A stretch of DNA of 64,000 nucleotides from Anas platyrhynchos (Eukaryota; Chordata; Aves; Anseriformes; Anatidae): the NCBI RefSeq assembly GCF_047663525.1, contig NC_092602.1:4037501-4101500 (forward strand). Reading direction: 5' to 3'. Made by a program: the position numbers and the translations under genes. Below, piece by piece: positions 41,601-53,715 of this stretch. The notes under the pieces were generated by a model, which saw nothing but the letters and a program-made list of their open reading frames with translations, had not been told where the DNA came from and did no database searches. How positions within the stretch are numbered: the first letter of the stretch is position 1; every line of letters starts with the position of its first letter.

Positions 41601-44600
41601 ACCCAGAAAACTGCATTCTGTAAACTTGACCACCCCACGGCTTCACCAGACTCAATCCCTACAAGAAAGTAAGCTTCAGGTTAGCCATGAACATTACCAC
41701 CCTCCCGGCGAGCTCGGAAGCCAGTATTTCTCCGGGGAGCAAATCCTTACCAACATCAGGATGTTTGGCATGACAATGTACTCGTCCTCGGTGCCATTGG
41801 ACAAGTCCGGCCTGAAGAAGAGCTTCCGATATTCCAGGTAGGAGACGGTGTCATTGTCATGGAATGTGATGTTTGTTTTGTACCTGAACTCTCTGCAACA
41901 AGACAGGAGGGACCATGGGAACCTTCCCCCGCGCAGTGCCACTGCATTGCCCATGGAGCAAGGATGGGCTGCACAGGCCCAGCCTTGTTCCTGAGCGGAG
42001 GAAGGAGACCAAACCCAAGCTTGAAAAAGCCTCAGGGCAGTGGTAGAGGCAGTGTGCCAGGTGCCAGTCGCACACCCAGGCCATGGTCCGGGTGTCTGGC
42101 AGCATTGCAGCCTGCTAGCAGCATGCTTTGATGAGGCGTCCCCAACGGATGGGATTCGGCTGCAGCCCGCAGCCACCATGTGTATCCTGCCAGCTCAAAA
42201 CCCAGCTGCTGAGAAGCATGAGACAAAAGCATTTATTCCTGACAGAGGAGTAAGTCCCCTCTGTCACTTCTCCTACAGCTGTTGAAAAGCCCAGCCCTAC
42301 CAGCGAGATGCCCAGATAAGCAGATCCGCACCTCCCCACGCACCGATGCAACCTGCACAGCAGGAGGGGACCAAACAAGATGGCACAAGCCCCACTGTCA
42401 AGCCCACACAGACCTGACAGGGAGCTCCCGAGTGGTTCCAGGGTCTGGGCACCCCATGTGCAGCACACCCTTTGCTGCACGCTGCGGGGACAGCCCAGCC
42501 TCGCAGCTCCGCTGTGGCACGAGGCTGTCCCCAGCATCACAAGCCGGTTACAGCTCCCTGGGGAGCTGCTGCTGAACCCACCCGCAGAAACAAAGTCCTT
42601 TACTGTGGAGCCTCTGTTTTATGGTCCATGATAGGGAAGGGCACTAATCTTGCTCAGCAGGACATTAATAAGCTTTGCCCCTTTTGTTTATTCTTATTCA
42701 GTGTAAGCGCAGCCTTTCCCCCAAGCCAAGTGACTGACGTGATCACGACATACAGAATCCACATGGTCTTACAGTTTGACCCCGCAAGCCGAGGGGAAAC
42801 GAGGGCATATACATACTGCCAGGCTTCCCCCCAGCACTACTCAAACAGCTTTGGATTAGACCAGTAATCTGCCCGCATGAGCTTGCTTAGGCTGCTGACC
42901 TGACTTTGCCTACATGTGCAGGCACCGGCACCTTGAATATTGTCATTTATGGGTCAGCTCACGTGCTCATTTCAACATCTCCCATTACTTCAGATACCAC
43001 ATCCACAGAGACCTCTGGGGCCAGCTATCCCAGATCTCCAACTATCTTTAGACATGGCAAATGGTCAAGTCCTGCTCTAGGTGGACCCAACCAAGTCTTA
43101 GTGCTCCCCACTGGTTCTCGTGACCAGATTATTCATTTTAGGCAGATTCAGCATCTCATCATGTTAGATGGGAAGTCTTAGATCAATCCATGAAGTCTGA
43201 AGTTTCATATTGAGGTGAGTCCAGTCCAGTCCATTTTTACTCATAAATGGTAAAAATGAATAAAAATGAAGCCTGCTCTGAAGATGAGATTTGCCCACCA
43301 CCATACCAACAAACCTCACACCTCTGTTGGGACCCTGTCAGCCCAGGTCTGGTTGCCCAAAACCAGGTCCCAGCACAGGACCAAGCTCCACAACTCACAC
43401 TAAAGCACCAACCAACCTCACCACCCTGTTGGCCAGGGGTCCCACACGTGGTTTTAGCACGATCAGAGCAATTGTTTCACATTTGGGTTGCTTTAAAATC
43501 CCGTGCCACCAGGCTCCTGTCAGATATGATAGCGCAGTTCTCCCCTCCTGAAGGAAGCAGCCAGAAGCCTGGCAGGCAGCAGCCCAGCCACGCTGACGGC
43601 CCACAAGCAGTACCTGACCTGTAAACGTACGGCCCACGCTGCCTCAGGATCGGCTTCGCTCCGTCGAGGACCTCAGTGGGGTTCAGCACTTCGAAGAGGT
43701 GCACCGACAGGTAGAAGGGAACCGGAATGTCTTTCCACATGCCAAAGGAGATGCTGCTGGGGTCGATCCTCACGTTCTGCAGAAAAAACAGAAAGAGGCT
43801 TGGTGGCCCCAGCTGAGCACAGCCTCCCTTGCCTCCAGCATCAGGCCCAGCCGAAGGAGGCAGTTTTGGCAGGGGATCTCTAGAGGACGCAGCATGTTTT
43901 GCAGACAGAGCCAGTTCTAAAATGGGAAATTATGTATGCAGAAGCACCACATTCATGCCACAGGATGTCTGTAGGCTTATATATTCAGGCTCAGCCTGCC
44001 AGACACCTACCCACAGGGTTTCAAAGCCGTTTCGATGTGCTAGAGGCTTTCACCGTGCTAGACAAGCCGGCGCTGAATTCTTCACAGCTCTGCAGGTTTG
44101 ACTTGCCTGACATGAACAAAAACCCTGCTCCTAAGGCTTCCATTCACTCTCCAGGTTTGGCAGCTCCACACAGCCAGAACCAGGCAAGGGCTGGGAGAGA
44201 TGACCAGTCCTTGGACAACACAACTCTTTGGGTACCAGTGGGGAAGGCACCCACTAAATGCCCAAAAACAGAGAAAGAGAATGGCGATGGCAGCCAGACT
44301 GTGTCCAAGTTGCCTTTCCTTCTCCTCACTTGCCATCCTGTGGTGACTCATATTTGTCATAAAGCAGGTCAAAGGCAATCCAAGATTGTGTTTTCCATAT
44401 CGCCGTCCCATTTTCTGGGAAATGCCTGCAGAAACTCAAACGCCCACCTCCTCCCCAGCACCTCCAGGTGCTGGCACCTGGCCACTCGTGTCTCCGCTCC
44501 CTCCCTGCCTCCTGGGGGCTGCTTTATGGACTGGCACACCCACAGCTTGATCTCTCTTAATTAACTATTTTTGGGTCCATTCCACCGTTAGCTTTGCTAC

Positions 44601-47160
44601 CCCTGCGAGTACAAGCCCTTGCTACAGGTCAGGAACCCAACTGGCTCATGGAAGCGGGTCGGATCCACTAATTGGTGACATTGTGTGAGCATTATCCAGC
44701 TGCAGCTCAGCCCCACAGCAGCTTGGTTGGGCCCTGAATGTTTGATGCTATGGCAAGGATGAGAAGTAAGCTGCCAGAAACTTCCCCAGGTCTTCCCTTC
44801 GGTGCCCTGTGGCCAGGCTGTGCCACATGCAAGCAGCAGGACTTTGCATCCATCCCCCAGCAAACCCTTCCCACCTCCGCGCCAACCTCAGCCCTGCCGG
44901 GCTCACAGACTTCATAACAAAGGAGGAATTTTAGGACAAGAGCAGCCCAGATTGTATTTAGGCTGTTTTATAATCCCTACCCCTGCTCATCCAGTAGAAC
45001 TTGAACAACATCTGCTTTCTTTTACTTGTTTGTGCTGTTTGGTGCTCCCCAGACTCCTCGTTGCATAAGCATGCATTTATATAACCTGCACACAGGCAGA
45101 TGGAGCAGCATCCCAACTCCCTGCTGCCTTTCTCAGCCCTGTCCCATCCAAACCAGCAGCTCCAGCTCCTTCACGGGTGCCGCTAAGCCAGATTGACCCA
45201 AGAGGGTGGCCGTGGAGTCAAGCTGCTTGTAAGTCAACACGAAAACGGTCATATGTCTGCAATAAAAATAGATTATTTTTTCCACTTCGATGGGTTACAA
45301 AGTGTCGCTGAGAAATCTGACATCTCCTGACCATGCTGCTCCGTGTTCCTGAGGAACTGAAAGAGAAGGGTTACCACTCATCTCATCCAAAGACAGCGCT
45401 GCATGTCTGGTCCCAGCTTTCAGGTGGGAAAGCACGGGAGATCCCACGTGGAGAAGGAACCTGCCAACACCTGCCAAAGACAACGAGGGCTCTTGCCTGG
45501 GTTCATATCTCAGGTAGGTCCACGGTGCTCCAAGGTTTTGCAGGGCCAGCTCTATAGGCACCCCCAGCAGTTCCTCTACACTCCGTAACCAAAAATGCCT
45601 TCAAAGCTACTGCCTCGTTGCGCTAGGTGGTTTTCCACCAGGATGCACCATCCCCACCCCCCGTGCAGGGCTCAGCGATGCAGGGCTGGCGAAGCAGCCT
45701 CCACCCGCCTGCCCTCGAGGCCCCGCTCTTCCTCTCACCCACCACCCTGAACACCAACCCAGGAGTCAGTTTTGCCATTTTACTTTAAGCCGTGTACAAA
45801 TTTGGGTTGCTTTGGGTCATGCTGAAGATGCGTAGCCCAAGTAGCTGAGACGAAGGGAGACCTGAGGAGGAATAAAGGTTGGTCTTTTCCCCTTTTTCTG
45901 TTCTCATTGCAATGTATCAGGGACCTGATAATTGGGTAGAAGGAATCAAGATTATCTAAAGGAAAGGAAGTTTTCTGCACTGAGCACATCACCCCTGTCC
46001 TGGAGGTGCCTTCAGCCTTCTGTTTACAGGCACCAGCTCCAGATGGCCATGAAATCGGACAAAGACTGACCCGTACTGCTTGAATCAAAGCCCTGGTTGG
46101 CTTTGCCCAGCCAGCAGCGCTTTTGGAGGGTACATTTAAATAGAAGCCAGCAAAGACTTTTTGGCACAGGTAGCTCCAGCCACTCGCTGTTTGCCTCCTC
46201 TGCCAGGGGCACACGGCTAGGGGCTGCCTTGGGTAGGTGCGAGCCTGGAGAAATGGCCAGGCAGCTGGGCAAGGGGGAAAAAAAGTTGGTTGGGGACAAG
46301 CCCAGGCACTGGGATGGGCAGCAAGGATCCTGTAGCTGCAGGGCTGCCTCTGAGCAGAGCCCAGCAGCTGCCCTGGGCCAGGCACGGGCTCCAAAGGGAC
46401 CCAACGCTGGGCAGAGCCGAGCCGGGAGCGATGCTGGGGGGAGCACGGGGAGGGAGCAGCCCCGTTCCCGCCGGCTCGCTACTGGGACTAACTGGTGTGC
46501 TGCCCGCCAGGACAGCCTCGTTGCTCCCCGGGGCTCTGCGCAGTGGTTCCTGAGCACAGCAGCACCTCAGGGCACAGCCCCACAACCACGGGGACCAAGG
46601 GGGCTGCAGGACCTCTCCTGTGGGTCACGCAGCTCTTCATGGGGCCAACTCCAACCTCGCAGCCTCGGAGAACACCCCATAAAGGGGTTTTGCAGAGCAC
46701 CCCAGCATGCTACCCATGCCACCACCAGCTGGAAAAGCGTACTGCCAGAGCAAGCCCACATGTGTAGGTACAAAAGGAGCACCCAGCACCACCAGCACCA
46801 GCACCCTTCGGCGCACAAACCCCTTACTAATGGGGTCAAGCCCCCTCTCAGCCCCATCCCACTCTCTGCAACCACCTACAAAATCCCAACACCACACCAA
46901 GCTGCGAGAGCGAGCAACACCAAATCCCCTTCAAAGCCCCACTCTCCCCATCCCCAGCACCCCACAAAAAGACGGGGGGCGCTGCAAAAGCCCCAACCCC
47001 ACTAATTCGGGGGTGCTGCCCCCATCCCCGCCCCGCTGACCTTGACCACCTGCTCCTTGACGATGGCTGGCCCGGCCAGCAGCAGGCAGACCCCCAGCAG
47101 CAGGCAGGCCCCCCCGGCCAGCCCCAGCCCCACCGCCGCCCTACGCCGGGCCGCGGCCAT
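29482..47160 (-). CDS. SCARB1: Scavenger receptor class B member 1 (SR-BI/SR-BII), 13 exons
   Basis: This is a CD36-family plasma-membrane receptor that takes up cholesteryl ester from HDL; in birds it is also linked to carotenoid uptake. Eleven common exons (47041-47160, 43619-43776, 41751-41892, 41096-41299, 40688-40783, 40445-40557, 38570-38736, 37885-38003, 36132-36205, 35237-35288, 34644-34790) plus alternative tail exons 32148-32267 and 29482-29604 join with GT-AG borders and matching phases. The products are 503 residues (SR-BI type) or 504 (SR-BII type), close to the human 509 and 506. Most exon lengths equal what I recall for human (158, 142, 204, 96, 167, 119, 74, 52, 147). There are membrane segments at about 10-33 and 439-461. 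The ectodomain has many N-glycosylation sites (NIT, NDT, NGT, NRT, NIS, NVS, NCS) and the conserved CPC plus further cysteines. I see no frameshift or missing core exon, so the gene should be functional. Confidence 0.96.
29985..31672 (+). mobile_element. Long degenerate CR1 LINE copy in SCARB1 intron 12
   Basis: A plus-strand CR1 copy, antisense to SCARB1. Recognisable blocks are the KAQLEFNPAKDVKSNKKYCY-like region near 30.1 kb, the reverse-transcriptase core (TAGVPQESILAPALFRIFIN near 30.8 kb, with the catalytic box read as AGD instead of ADD), the region near 31.2 kb before the RVQRR-type motif, and the 3' end (GATCCCTTCCAACTTCAATG, ATTCTGTGA) near 31.65 kb. It has many stops and indels, so it is not active. 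It separates the two alternative tail exons. Confidence 0.88.
32148..32267 (-). CDS. SCARB1: SCARB1 exon 12: SR-BI-type cytoplasmic tail ending EARL
   Basis: A TTATCTTCTAG acceptor is followed by EKCSLFWSSNKKNSDSKKAN and then a tail ending VLREARL and TAG. The stop is the last codon of the exon, directly before a GTGGGT donor, as in the 129-base human exon. The start (EKC-LFWSS-KK) matches the mammalian SR-BI tail. The last four residues, EARL, correspond to mammalian EAKL, which binds the PDZ adaptor PDZK1. The tail is 39 residues against 42 in human. Confidence 0.92.
   Translation of the reverse strand, partial: EKCSLFWSSNKKNSDSKKANQASSARKLPPVKVLREARL
34644..34790 (-). CDS. SCARB1: SCARB1 exon 11: second membrane segment
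   Basis: Residues 416-464. SGNIEGSVLNQFYTNLVLIP leads into the C-terminal membrane helix (YIFLGLSVPLIISAAVLTMM). It ends MSQ in phase 0, so it can splice in frame to exon 12 or directly to exon 13. Confidence 0.95.
35237..35288 (-). CDS. SCARB1: SCARB1 exon 10
   Basis: Residues 398-415 (IQTGKITPVVLPLLWFAE). It is 52 bases and ends in phase 0. Confidence 0.95.
36132..36205 (-). CDS. SCARB1: SCARB1 exon 9
   Basis: Residues 374-397 (MTGIPMNCSIKLQLNQYLKQ onward). It carries the conserved membrane-proximal Cys in MNCS. It is 74 bases and ends in phase 2. Confidence 0.95.
37885..38003 (-). CDS. SCARB1: SCARB1 exon 8
   Basis: Residues 334-373 (NAPMFISHPHFYNADPSLVN onward), ending FLDVHP in phase 0. 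Confidence 0.95.
38570..38736 (-). CDS. SCARB1: SCARB1 exon 7
   Basis: Residues 278-333. It contains PTYRFVAPKTLFANG and the cysteine cluster NEGFCPCRQSGIQNVSTCR, which forms the conserved disulfide region. It ends in phase 1. Confidence 0.95.
40445..40557 (-). CDS. SCARB1: SCARB1 exon 6
   Basis: Residues 241-277 with GCNMINGTAGEMWPPFM and FYSPDAC. It is 113 bases against 116 in human as I recall it; the bird exon lacks one codon near SPTSLEF. Confidence 0.95.
40688..40783 (-). CDS. SCARB1: SCARB1 exon 5
   Basis: Residues 209-240 (FNNSNTGLFTVYTGMKNISR onward). It ends WNGLKK in phase 0 at a GTAAGT donor. Confidence 0.95.
41096..41299 (-). CDS. SCARB1: SCARB1 exon 4
   Basis: Residues 141-208. 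It starts GASVMMENLPNFVKLLLSGA, the apical helix region that faces lipoprotein in this family. It includes FMNRTVGDILWGY and ends GMFVG. Confidence 0.95.
41751..41892 (-). CDS. SCARB1: SCARB1 exon 3
   Basis: Residues 93-140 (REFRYKTNITFHDNDTVSYL onward). It has three N-glycosylation sites (NIT, NDT, NGT). The 142-base exon ends in phase 0. Confidence 0.95.
43619..43776 (-). CDS. SCARB1: SCARB1 exon 2
   Basis: Residues 41-92. It starts NVRIDPSSISFGMWKDIPVP and ends RGPYVY, typical of the CD36-family N-terminal ectodomain. It ends with a split Arg codon (AG). Confidence 0.95.
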
Positions 47161-47370
47161 GGCTGGGAGGAACGGGGCAAGGAGCGGGGCCGGGGCCCGA
47201 AGCCGCCGCTTTATGGCCGGGGCCCGGCGGCGGCAGCGGGGCGGGGAGCGGGGCGGGGAGCGGGGCGGAGACCGGGGGGAGGGGGGGGGGGGGAAGGACC
47301 GGGGCCGGGCCGCCCCCACCGGCCGCAGCCCCCCCGGGGATGGTCGGGGGCTGTACGGCCTCCGAGGGGT
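46990..47370 (-). promoter_or_regulatory. SCARB1 CpG-island promoter
   Basis: A very GC- and CpG-rich block covers exon 1 and the DNA upstream of the ATG. It includes three tandem GGGGCGGGGAGC-type units at 47235-47270 (Sp1-like GC boxes) and a G run of about 13 at 47281-47293 on the plus strand. No TATA box is evident. The G runs could form a G-quadruplex on the template strand. Confidence 0.7.
47041..47160 (-). CDS. SCARB1: SCARB1 exon 1: N-terminal tail and first membrane segment
   Basis: This exon codes residues 1-40, from the ATG at 47158-47160. An AAARRR cytoplasmic start is followed by a Leu/Gly/Ala membrane anchor and ends EQVVK. It ends in phase 0 at a GTCAGC donor. The ATG is the only one that directly precedes the anchor. 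Upstream in-frame sequence is low-complexity Pro/Arg promoter DNA. Confidence 0.93.
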
Positions 47371-49114
47371 TTTGTTGTTATTGTTTATTTTTTATTTTTT
47401 AATTTTTTTTCCCACTTATTTGCGGTGAAAATAAATCAGAGCGCTGCACTGCTCGGGTGGAGCCGTGCCGTTTTGGCCATGCTTTGTGCCAGTCTTTGTT
47501 CAGAACAAGAAAAGACTGTTGAAATCATTTCTTCTTCCAGATGTATTATTATTGTTATTATTATTTTAATTGTCGGATTTGCAGGGAAAAGCTTCACCGA
47601 CCTCTGAAGGGGACCTAAGCAGGGTCCCCCCCTTGGGGACCTCGGAAAACCTATAACCGGGCTGCAGCACCTGATTTTTTTACAGATTAATTAGCTCTCC
47701 TCACTCACACCGAAACACCCACCCCCAAATCAGCGACCTGCAGTTAAGGAGCCCCATTACAGACCACCCAAAGCTCCGCTGAAGGGCTGCTGGATTTTTA
47801 ATTGCTAATAATTAAAGTTCAAGTTACTCAAGAGGGCAGAGACAGCAGAGCACCTCGAGGTGTCTTTGCAGCCGCTCGGGGCTGTCAGCTCAGTCCATCC
47901 CTGCGGCTGCACGGGGCGAAGCTCCCACCCCACGGGTGCGAATCACCCTTTGGAGCTGGGGACACGCGAGGGCAGAGCCCAGGGCTCAGCAGGGACACCC
48001 GGGACATCGCTGGTGGCAGGGCACGCTTACCTGGCATGAGAGTTGGTCCCAAGGCTTTCTCCAGTTTAGCACGAAACTTGATCATTCAAGCTCGTTCCTC
48101 ACAGACCACAAAGTGCCAGAAATATTTCTACCCCCACTCCTTCAACATCACCCAGGACAAATCTTGCTTTCCTTCCCGAAATCCCACCCTCCTGATCTCC
48201 ATACTCTAAGGTTATTTCACGTCCCACTGCGGTCTGTGCTCAGCTGAACCCACTACACCAAACCCTAGCACCCCTTCTTCTACCCACCAGCACCTAACAC
48301 TGCCCAGCGTTACCTGGAAAACTTCCGATTTTTTATTTAACTCCAGGCCCTTTTGCCCATTTCCCAATCAGGAGCGCAGCGCTGTCAGCTCCTCGTGACC
48401 TGCGGCTCACAGTGAAGTAGGATAGCAGAGACTTCCCTTCCGTCAGCATTCTTGGAGTGAGAACCACTCCCTAACACTTCAGCTCACTAATACTCTAATA
48501 CTTCCACTCCATGGAAAGCTGGGATCAAGGTGCATTCCCCAAGGTAGCCCTTAAGCTAGGACTTCTCGAAGTTAGTCTGCTTAATAGGCTCGAATTGGGT
48601 AAAAAAAAAGTCAACCCAGTCACTGATTAAAGGCTTACAGAGCATCAAGCACCTGGTTCAAGGGCTGCAGGATCCCTGCTGCCTCTCACCACTGCTCACC
48701 GTGCAGCAGCCAGAGGTTGTTGTTGGCCTTTGAAGATCCCCATCCTGATGGCTGTGACATCGGTGCATAAACACCACGGGCAGCACCCAGCCCACGGCCA
48801 GGAAAAGCGGTGTTATCAAAGCCTTCCAGCTCAGGAAGGACTTGCAGTTTCATGTCCCATTACACACGTTTGCACAAGGCTACCAGCTGCACACCATCCG
48901 CTGCTGGCACCGAACTCCTCTGATAGTTACAGAACACTTACGCAACCTCAGGAGAAGTGTCACAAGTGTTAGTCACACTTGCCAAGCATATGTAAGCCTT
49001 GCATAACAGCGTTTTATAATACCTTTTTGTTCATAAAGTATGTAATTATACCTTATCTAACTGCAATTAAACGACTGAAATAACTTCTCACATCATTTAA
49101 GAGACACCGTTTTT
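47371..49114. other. SCARB1-UBC intergenic spacer
   Basis: No exon was recognised. It holds an ATT-rich microsatellite at about 47544-47566 and otherwise unique sequence. SCARB1 and UBC are both minus-strand, so this spacer carries the SCARB1 upstream region and the UBC 3' flank. Confidence 0.55.
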
Positions 49115-49128
49115 GTGGATGCAACAAC

Positions 49129-49134
49129 TTTATT
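49129..49134 (-). terminator. UBC poly(A) signal
   Basis: AATAAA on the minus strand about 55 bases after the UBC stop codon. The 3' UTR is therefore very short, as is usual for polyubiquitin genes. Confidence 0.85.
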
Positions 49135-49189
49135 GGAATGAACATGTGCAGAGAAACTTTTACTTGGAAGCAAGCAACACATCTCCAGT

Positions 49190-50623
<1,434 letters not shown>

Positions 50624-50675
50624 CACAGGACCCGCGGGCACAGCGCGCCGCACCCCGCCTTCAGCCGGTTCCAAC
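50624..50675 (-). other. UBC: UBC non-coding exon 1
   Basis: The donor (CCTGTG then GTGAGT) fixes the 3' border at 50624. The start, at about 50675, is inferred from the TATA box about 30 bases upstream. There is no ATG in the exon. Confidence 0.7.
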
Positions 50676-50700
50676 TGCGCCACAGACGCCGCTCCCGCCC

Positions 50701-50708
50701 CTTATATA
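50701..50708 (-). promoter_or_regulatory. UBC TATA box
   Basis: TATATAAG on the minus strand, 77 bases upstream of the exon 1 donor and surrounded by GC boxes (CCGCCCC). Confidence 0.8.
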
Positions 50709-51857
50709 GCCTCCTGCGCCCCGCCCCCTCGCGGCGCGGATCACTCCGCCGCGCACTATTTCGCCGCTGTTCCGCCGGGCGGGCGCAGGGGAGCGAGGCC
50801 CGGCTCCGCGGAGGGATCAGCGCTTCGAGAGGTGATGCGGCTCTGAGGGGTTGGGCGGGGAGCGGCGCCGAGCGGCAAAACCCGGCCTGGAGCCCACGGA
50901 GCGGGGCTGGGGAGTGCTGTGCCTCCCTTCGGAGGCGTCTAATGGGGTTTAAATAAAGCTTCTTGTCAGCCTCAGAGCTTTATTCAGGGATTTTATCCAG
51001 CCCCAGCAGACGCCTCCCTTCTCAAATGTCCCTCGGTTTTCTTGCTGTGGGCAGGGTGAGAGGCTGTTCTCTCACAGGGCTTGCGTGGGGGCTGCTGAGG
51101 AAAGGAAACAATTCTGTCCAAAAAAAGTCAAGTCAGGTCTCCCATGTTCATCATGTTGATGAAGGGAGAGAAGTGGCAGCACAGCCTCCTTGTCCTGGGC
51201 CAAGATCAGTACAAAGAGAACACAAAAGTGCCACATAAACCTGTGGGCAGGGCCGTGTTAGGCCCCCTGTGCTTCACTGCCCCTGTAAACGTGCTCCTGA
51301 CATCTGGGGTGTAATGGAGTTTGCAGCTCAGGGCTCAAACGCAAACAGAAATAATAATAATGTTTATTTATTACTGTGTTCTTGCTTACAGAGCATACTC
51401 CGTGTTGAATTCCGTCAGCTCCTGTGCCGTCATAGTCAAAACGTCCGGCGATCCAAGGGCAGAGCTGAGGACAAGATGAGGCTTTGTTTGCAGGACTCGC
51501 TGGCTGCCATTTGGTTCAATCCGCTTACAAAATCCTTCGTTTCTGTGCATCCAAAGAAAAACGCTGCCTACCCAGCTGACACGACACCCAGTGCACACCA
51601 GTGGGAAGGCAGCGGAGACCCAGCAACAGCTTCGTGATTGGTGTGGGGGAAACCGGCCTGACACAGGGAGCTCCTACAGGAGGGGAATGCTCCAGGGATC
51701 TTCCCAGCCTCTCCTGCCTTGCATTTATATTAAAACACAGCCTTGAAATAATACTAATTTAAAAAAAAAAAAAGGCAGCTCAGCCCCCCAGGTGGTTTAT
51801 CTGCAAATAAATAAATCCACAAGTCTTTCGATTTTTGCTCAGAATGAGGTTGCTCAC

Positions 51858-51917
51858 TGGTTTACAATGTATGCACGTATACAATGTAATTGTGGTTTAC
51901 AATGTATGCATGTATAT
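51858..51917. repeat. 35-bp tandem duplication
   Basis: TGGTTTACAATGTATGCA recurs at 51858 and 51893. The second copy is partial and its next bases (TGTATAT) diverge slightly. Confidence 0.75.
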
Positions 51918-52156
51918 AAACTAAATATTTGAATAGACTTTTGGCTTTAATAGGTCTTTCATCTGAAATTGAAAAACAATGCTAAGCTTATTCTTTTGTT
52001 ATGGGGTGTCTCTGGACTAGTCTACAAATAGTTGAAAAGCCACATGGCACTCTTTCATGAGAAGACAGTTTCATAACAGCCACAAATTAAGATGTTACAG
52101 TGCTGATCTTTATCTAACGTGGCTAGGCAGCCAAGCACTGAGCGCTGTGGGTGAAT

Positions 52157-52220
52157 TTCATAGAATCATAGAATCACTCCGGTTGGAAAAACCCTCTAAG
52201 ATCATCTAGTCCAACCTTTT
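52157..52220 (-). mobile_element. CR1 3' tip
   Basis: Minus-strand remnant of a CR1 3' end: TCATAGAATCATAGAATCAC, then a GGTTGGAAAAACCC-type stretch and GATCATCTAGTCCAACC. Confidence 0.85.
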
Positions 52221-53083
52221 ACTTTGTACCTGAATTATGAACCTGACAACCAAATTGTGGAGCAGCACAGTCCAAAAGCTTCAGATTTGTGTTGTGTTCA
52301 GACTGCAAGGCAGATGTTAGGCCCTAATGCAACCCAGTCCTTAAATATGTCTTAAATATGCAGCTCACAGGAGAACAATGCTTTCCCTTGCTGGGAGGAG
52401 CTTTCCACGAGCACAGCCACTGCATGTTTCTCCTACACCATCTTTGCAAGTAACCCCTTGCTAAGATTTCAAGACAAGCTTGGTGAATAGGAGGACAGCG
52501 TTCCTAGCAGACCATGACATATTGTACTGACAAATACTGATTTCCTGTGCCTCAAACACTCACATTTGTGCCTATTGTTATAAATTCTTTGTGGCAGGAA
52601 CAGTCACGTTCTGGTACCCCTGTGCAGCCCGTATTCCAGAAGTATAGCTGCTCAGAGAGATCCTGTCCAGTGAGCTACTTACAGCAGGGACCTGCAGACA
52701 TACCAGCAGCATAGCCTAACACCACTTAATAAATTGCTTTAACTACTCTGGCAGGAAATGTCATTTACATGTGTCACCAGTCAGCAGTCCCCTACCAGAC
52801 AGAGCTGGACATGCTGCTGCTAATTGAATAAAGCAGCTGGTAACTGAACTGGGCAGATAAAAGCTGCTTTGAGATCTACACAGGCTCAGGTTTCTGAGCT
52901 GTACCTTTCATCCCTCACAGCTCAGATCACTTTCCCAGTCCAGACAGCTGTGTGAGCCAGGCCAGCCCAAGATCAAGGCAGTGAGTTGTCTCCCGAGAAG
53001 TCCTCACACCCTGCTCCAAGCAAAGGCAAAGCCTGGCTCCTTGCTAAGCTGAACCAACCAGCTTCAGCCCCCCAGAATCTAAC

Positions 53084-53640
53084 TGTAACACAAGAGTCAC
53101 TCAAGCTCCACCTAAAAGATAAAAAATGGTGTAAATTAGCCTAAGGGAGAGGGGCTGTTAGGGAACATACCATTGTGTAAGGGAAGATAAAGATACCTTC
53201 TGACTTCTGGGATCAGTTGACAGGCTGAGCCTCTCTCCCCTCTGCACAGGGATGCCTTTGGGTTATACTTGAACACTTGGTTATTCCAAGTGCCTCCCCA
53301 GGAAAGTTACAAGTCTCTATTATAGAGTCACATTTTATCTTTTAACACATTTGTAGCCAGGCTGTGTTACTCCTATGCTTTGTATTTGCACATGCTTTGC
53401 AGACAGTGGATTTATTTATCCTGTGTACCTGTTGCTTTAATAAATTGCACTACTCATTAATCTAGCTGTGATTGTTCTCATTGAACATGACCAAACTCTT
53501 CAAGTGTGGCTGTGGTAATTCATGGAACGTGACTAGACTGAGGCTGCATTACGTTATTTGGGAATCCATAATTGTGACAGTTCAGTACACTGAACATGAC
53601 CAGACTTACAAGCTGGGCATCATTAACGTTTAAAGGAACA
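53084..53640 (+). mobile_element. Probable solo LTR of an avian endogenous retrovirus
   Basis: The block begins TGTAACA and has a TGTGACA end near 53579. It contains an AATAAA near 53438 followed by a GT-rich stretch, and has the mixed promoter-like make-up of an LTR. Several GAAC-TGAC-A-ACT words recur near its 3' side. There is no internal gag or pol sequence and no clear target-site duplication, so the borders are approximate. It may instead be an unknown repeat. Confidence 0.4.
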
Positions 53641-53662
53641 AACAGTATATTCCTGAGAGAAA

Positions 53663-53715
53663 ATTATATATAGATAGATAGATGGCCTAATTATATATAT
53701 ATAGATAGCCTAATT
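53663..53715. repeat. TA/GATA microsatellite
   Basis: TATATATAGATAGATAGATG followed by a second TA-GATA run 16-20 bases later, with the flanking word CCTAATT duplicated. Confidence 0.8.

Noticed and set aside
46097-47005. 302-codon plus-strand open frame
   Set aside because: Low-complexity Pro/Ser/Arg/Gln text in SCARB1 intron 1 next to the CpG island. No family resemblance, and it overlaps other frames.
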